NCBI GenBank assembly: GCA_030220185.1
Contig: JASPKZ010000423.1
Location: forward strand, 496,001 to 560,000
DNA from: Diploptera punctata
Lineage: Eukaryota; Arthropoda; Insecta; Blattodea; Blaberidae
DNA: 64,000 bases
Direction of reading: 5' to 3'
Positions 63,729-64,000 of this stretch are shown here, piece after piece (the stretch's first letter is position 1; each line of letters starts with the position of its first letter). A program made the translations under genes and the position numbers. Under the pieces are notes generated by a model, which saw only the letters and a program-made list of their open reading frames with translations, searched no databases and was not told where the DNA came from.

Positions 63729-64000
63729 GATTGACTAAAAAATCGGTAAGTCCGCAACCTATTATACCGGTTTTTATTTTTCTTGATTTTCTGATGATTC
63801 TGGCCAGGATTTTAGAAACACAATTATGAAATTATCGTATTGTCATAGGTCTTTTACAAGTATACAAAGTTTCAAGTCGATCCAATGCTTTTAAGTGGGT
63901 GAAAATCATGTTAAAAAATTCCGTTACATAGATACAAGTCCGTTACATAGATAGATACAGGTCAGGCTAATATAAAGCGTGTAATAAAATCCGATTTTTC
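63729..64000. other. Unassigned spacer
   Basis: TAGATACA-type duplication at 63925-63958 (TCCGTTACATAGATA twice). No gene. Confidence 0.45.

Overview
This window looks like intergenic or intronic DNA from a large, AT-rich animal genome, most likely an insect. The kinds of non-LTR retrotransposon tails, tRNA-derived SINEs and Penelope-like elements recall cockroach-type genomes, but that assignment is an inference. I found no convincing intact host protein-coding gene. Almost everything recognisable is mobile DNA in various states of decay, separated by unassigned AT-rich sequence and by long (TA)n and (TTA)n microsatellites. Family letters used here (LINE-W, SINE-A and so on) are my own labels for copies that match each other inside the window. 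Layout: 0-2.6 kb holds two opposed Penelope-like element (PLE) 3' ends with RT and GIY-YIG remains, plus a short Helitron-like element. 3.3-8.8 kb is a stack of 5'-truncated LINEs with nested SINE, PLE and LINE insertions, several with clear target-site duplications (TSDs). 9.4-10.0 kb is a near-perfect inverted duplication of a LINE tail plus a TIR element. 10-14.4 kb holds a SINE, several LINE fragments, a solo PLE terminal repeat and a repeat with a 123-bp tandem duplication. 14.9-17.3 kb is a LINE (LINE-X) split by a full-length Tc1-type transposon with IR/DR ends. 19.3-25.6 kb holds a small TIR element, LINE-R, a CACTG-ended element, SINEs, LINE-W, LINE-V and LINE-Q. 26.9-34.2 kb holds LINE-W, SINEs and the best-preserved LINE, LINE-S, with all RT motifs. 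35.2-38.8 kb holds a second CACTG-ended element, a complete but dead DD41D mariner-like element, LINE-Q, and LINE-T split by a TTAA-flanked MITE. 39.4-51.3 kb holds LINE and SINE copies and a transposase N-terminus. 51.3-55.8 kb holds a mariner-like remnant, LINE-P, and two LINE-W copies head to head. 57.4-58.6 kb is a pogo-like (DDE_1) transposase remnant. 59-63.7 kb holds LINE-W, a foldback element, Helitron and PLE remnants, a long palindrome, and a tRNA-Tyr pseudogene that keeps its intron. The most interesting threads are: (i) four hammerhead-ribozyme-like folds attached to PLE ends, sharing the same unusual extra U; (ii) a PLE insertion whose internal junction coincides with the predicted ribozyme cleavage position; (iii) paired CACTG-ended elements with 3-bp TSDs that carry a conserved protein segment of unknown function; and (iv) several long palindromes that could form hairpin RNA. 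None was checked with a search tool; each was read by eye.
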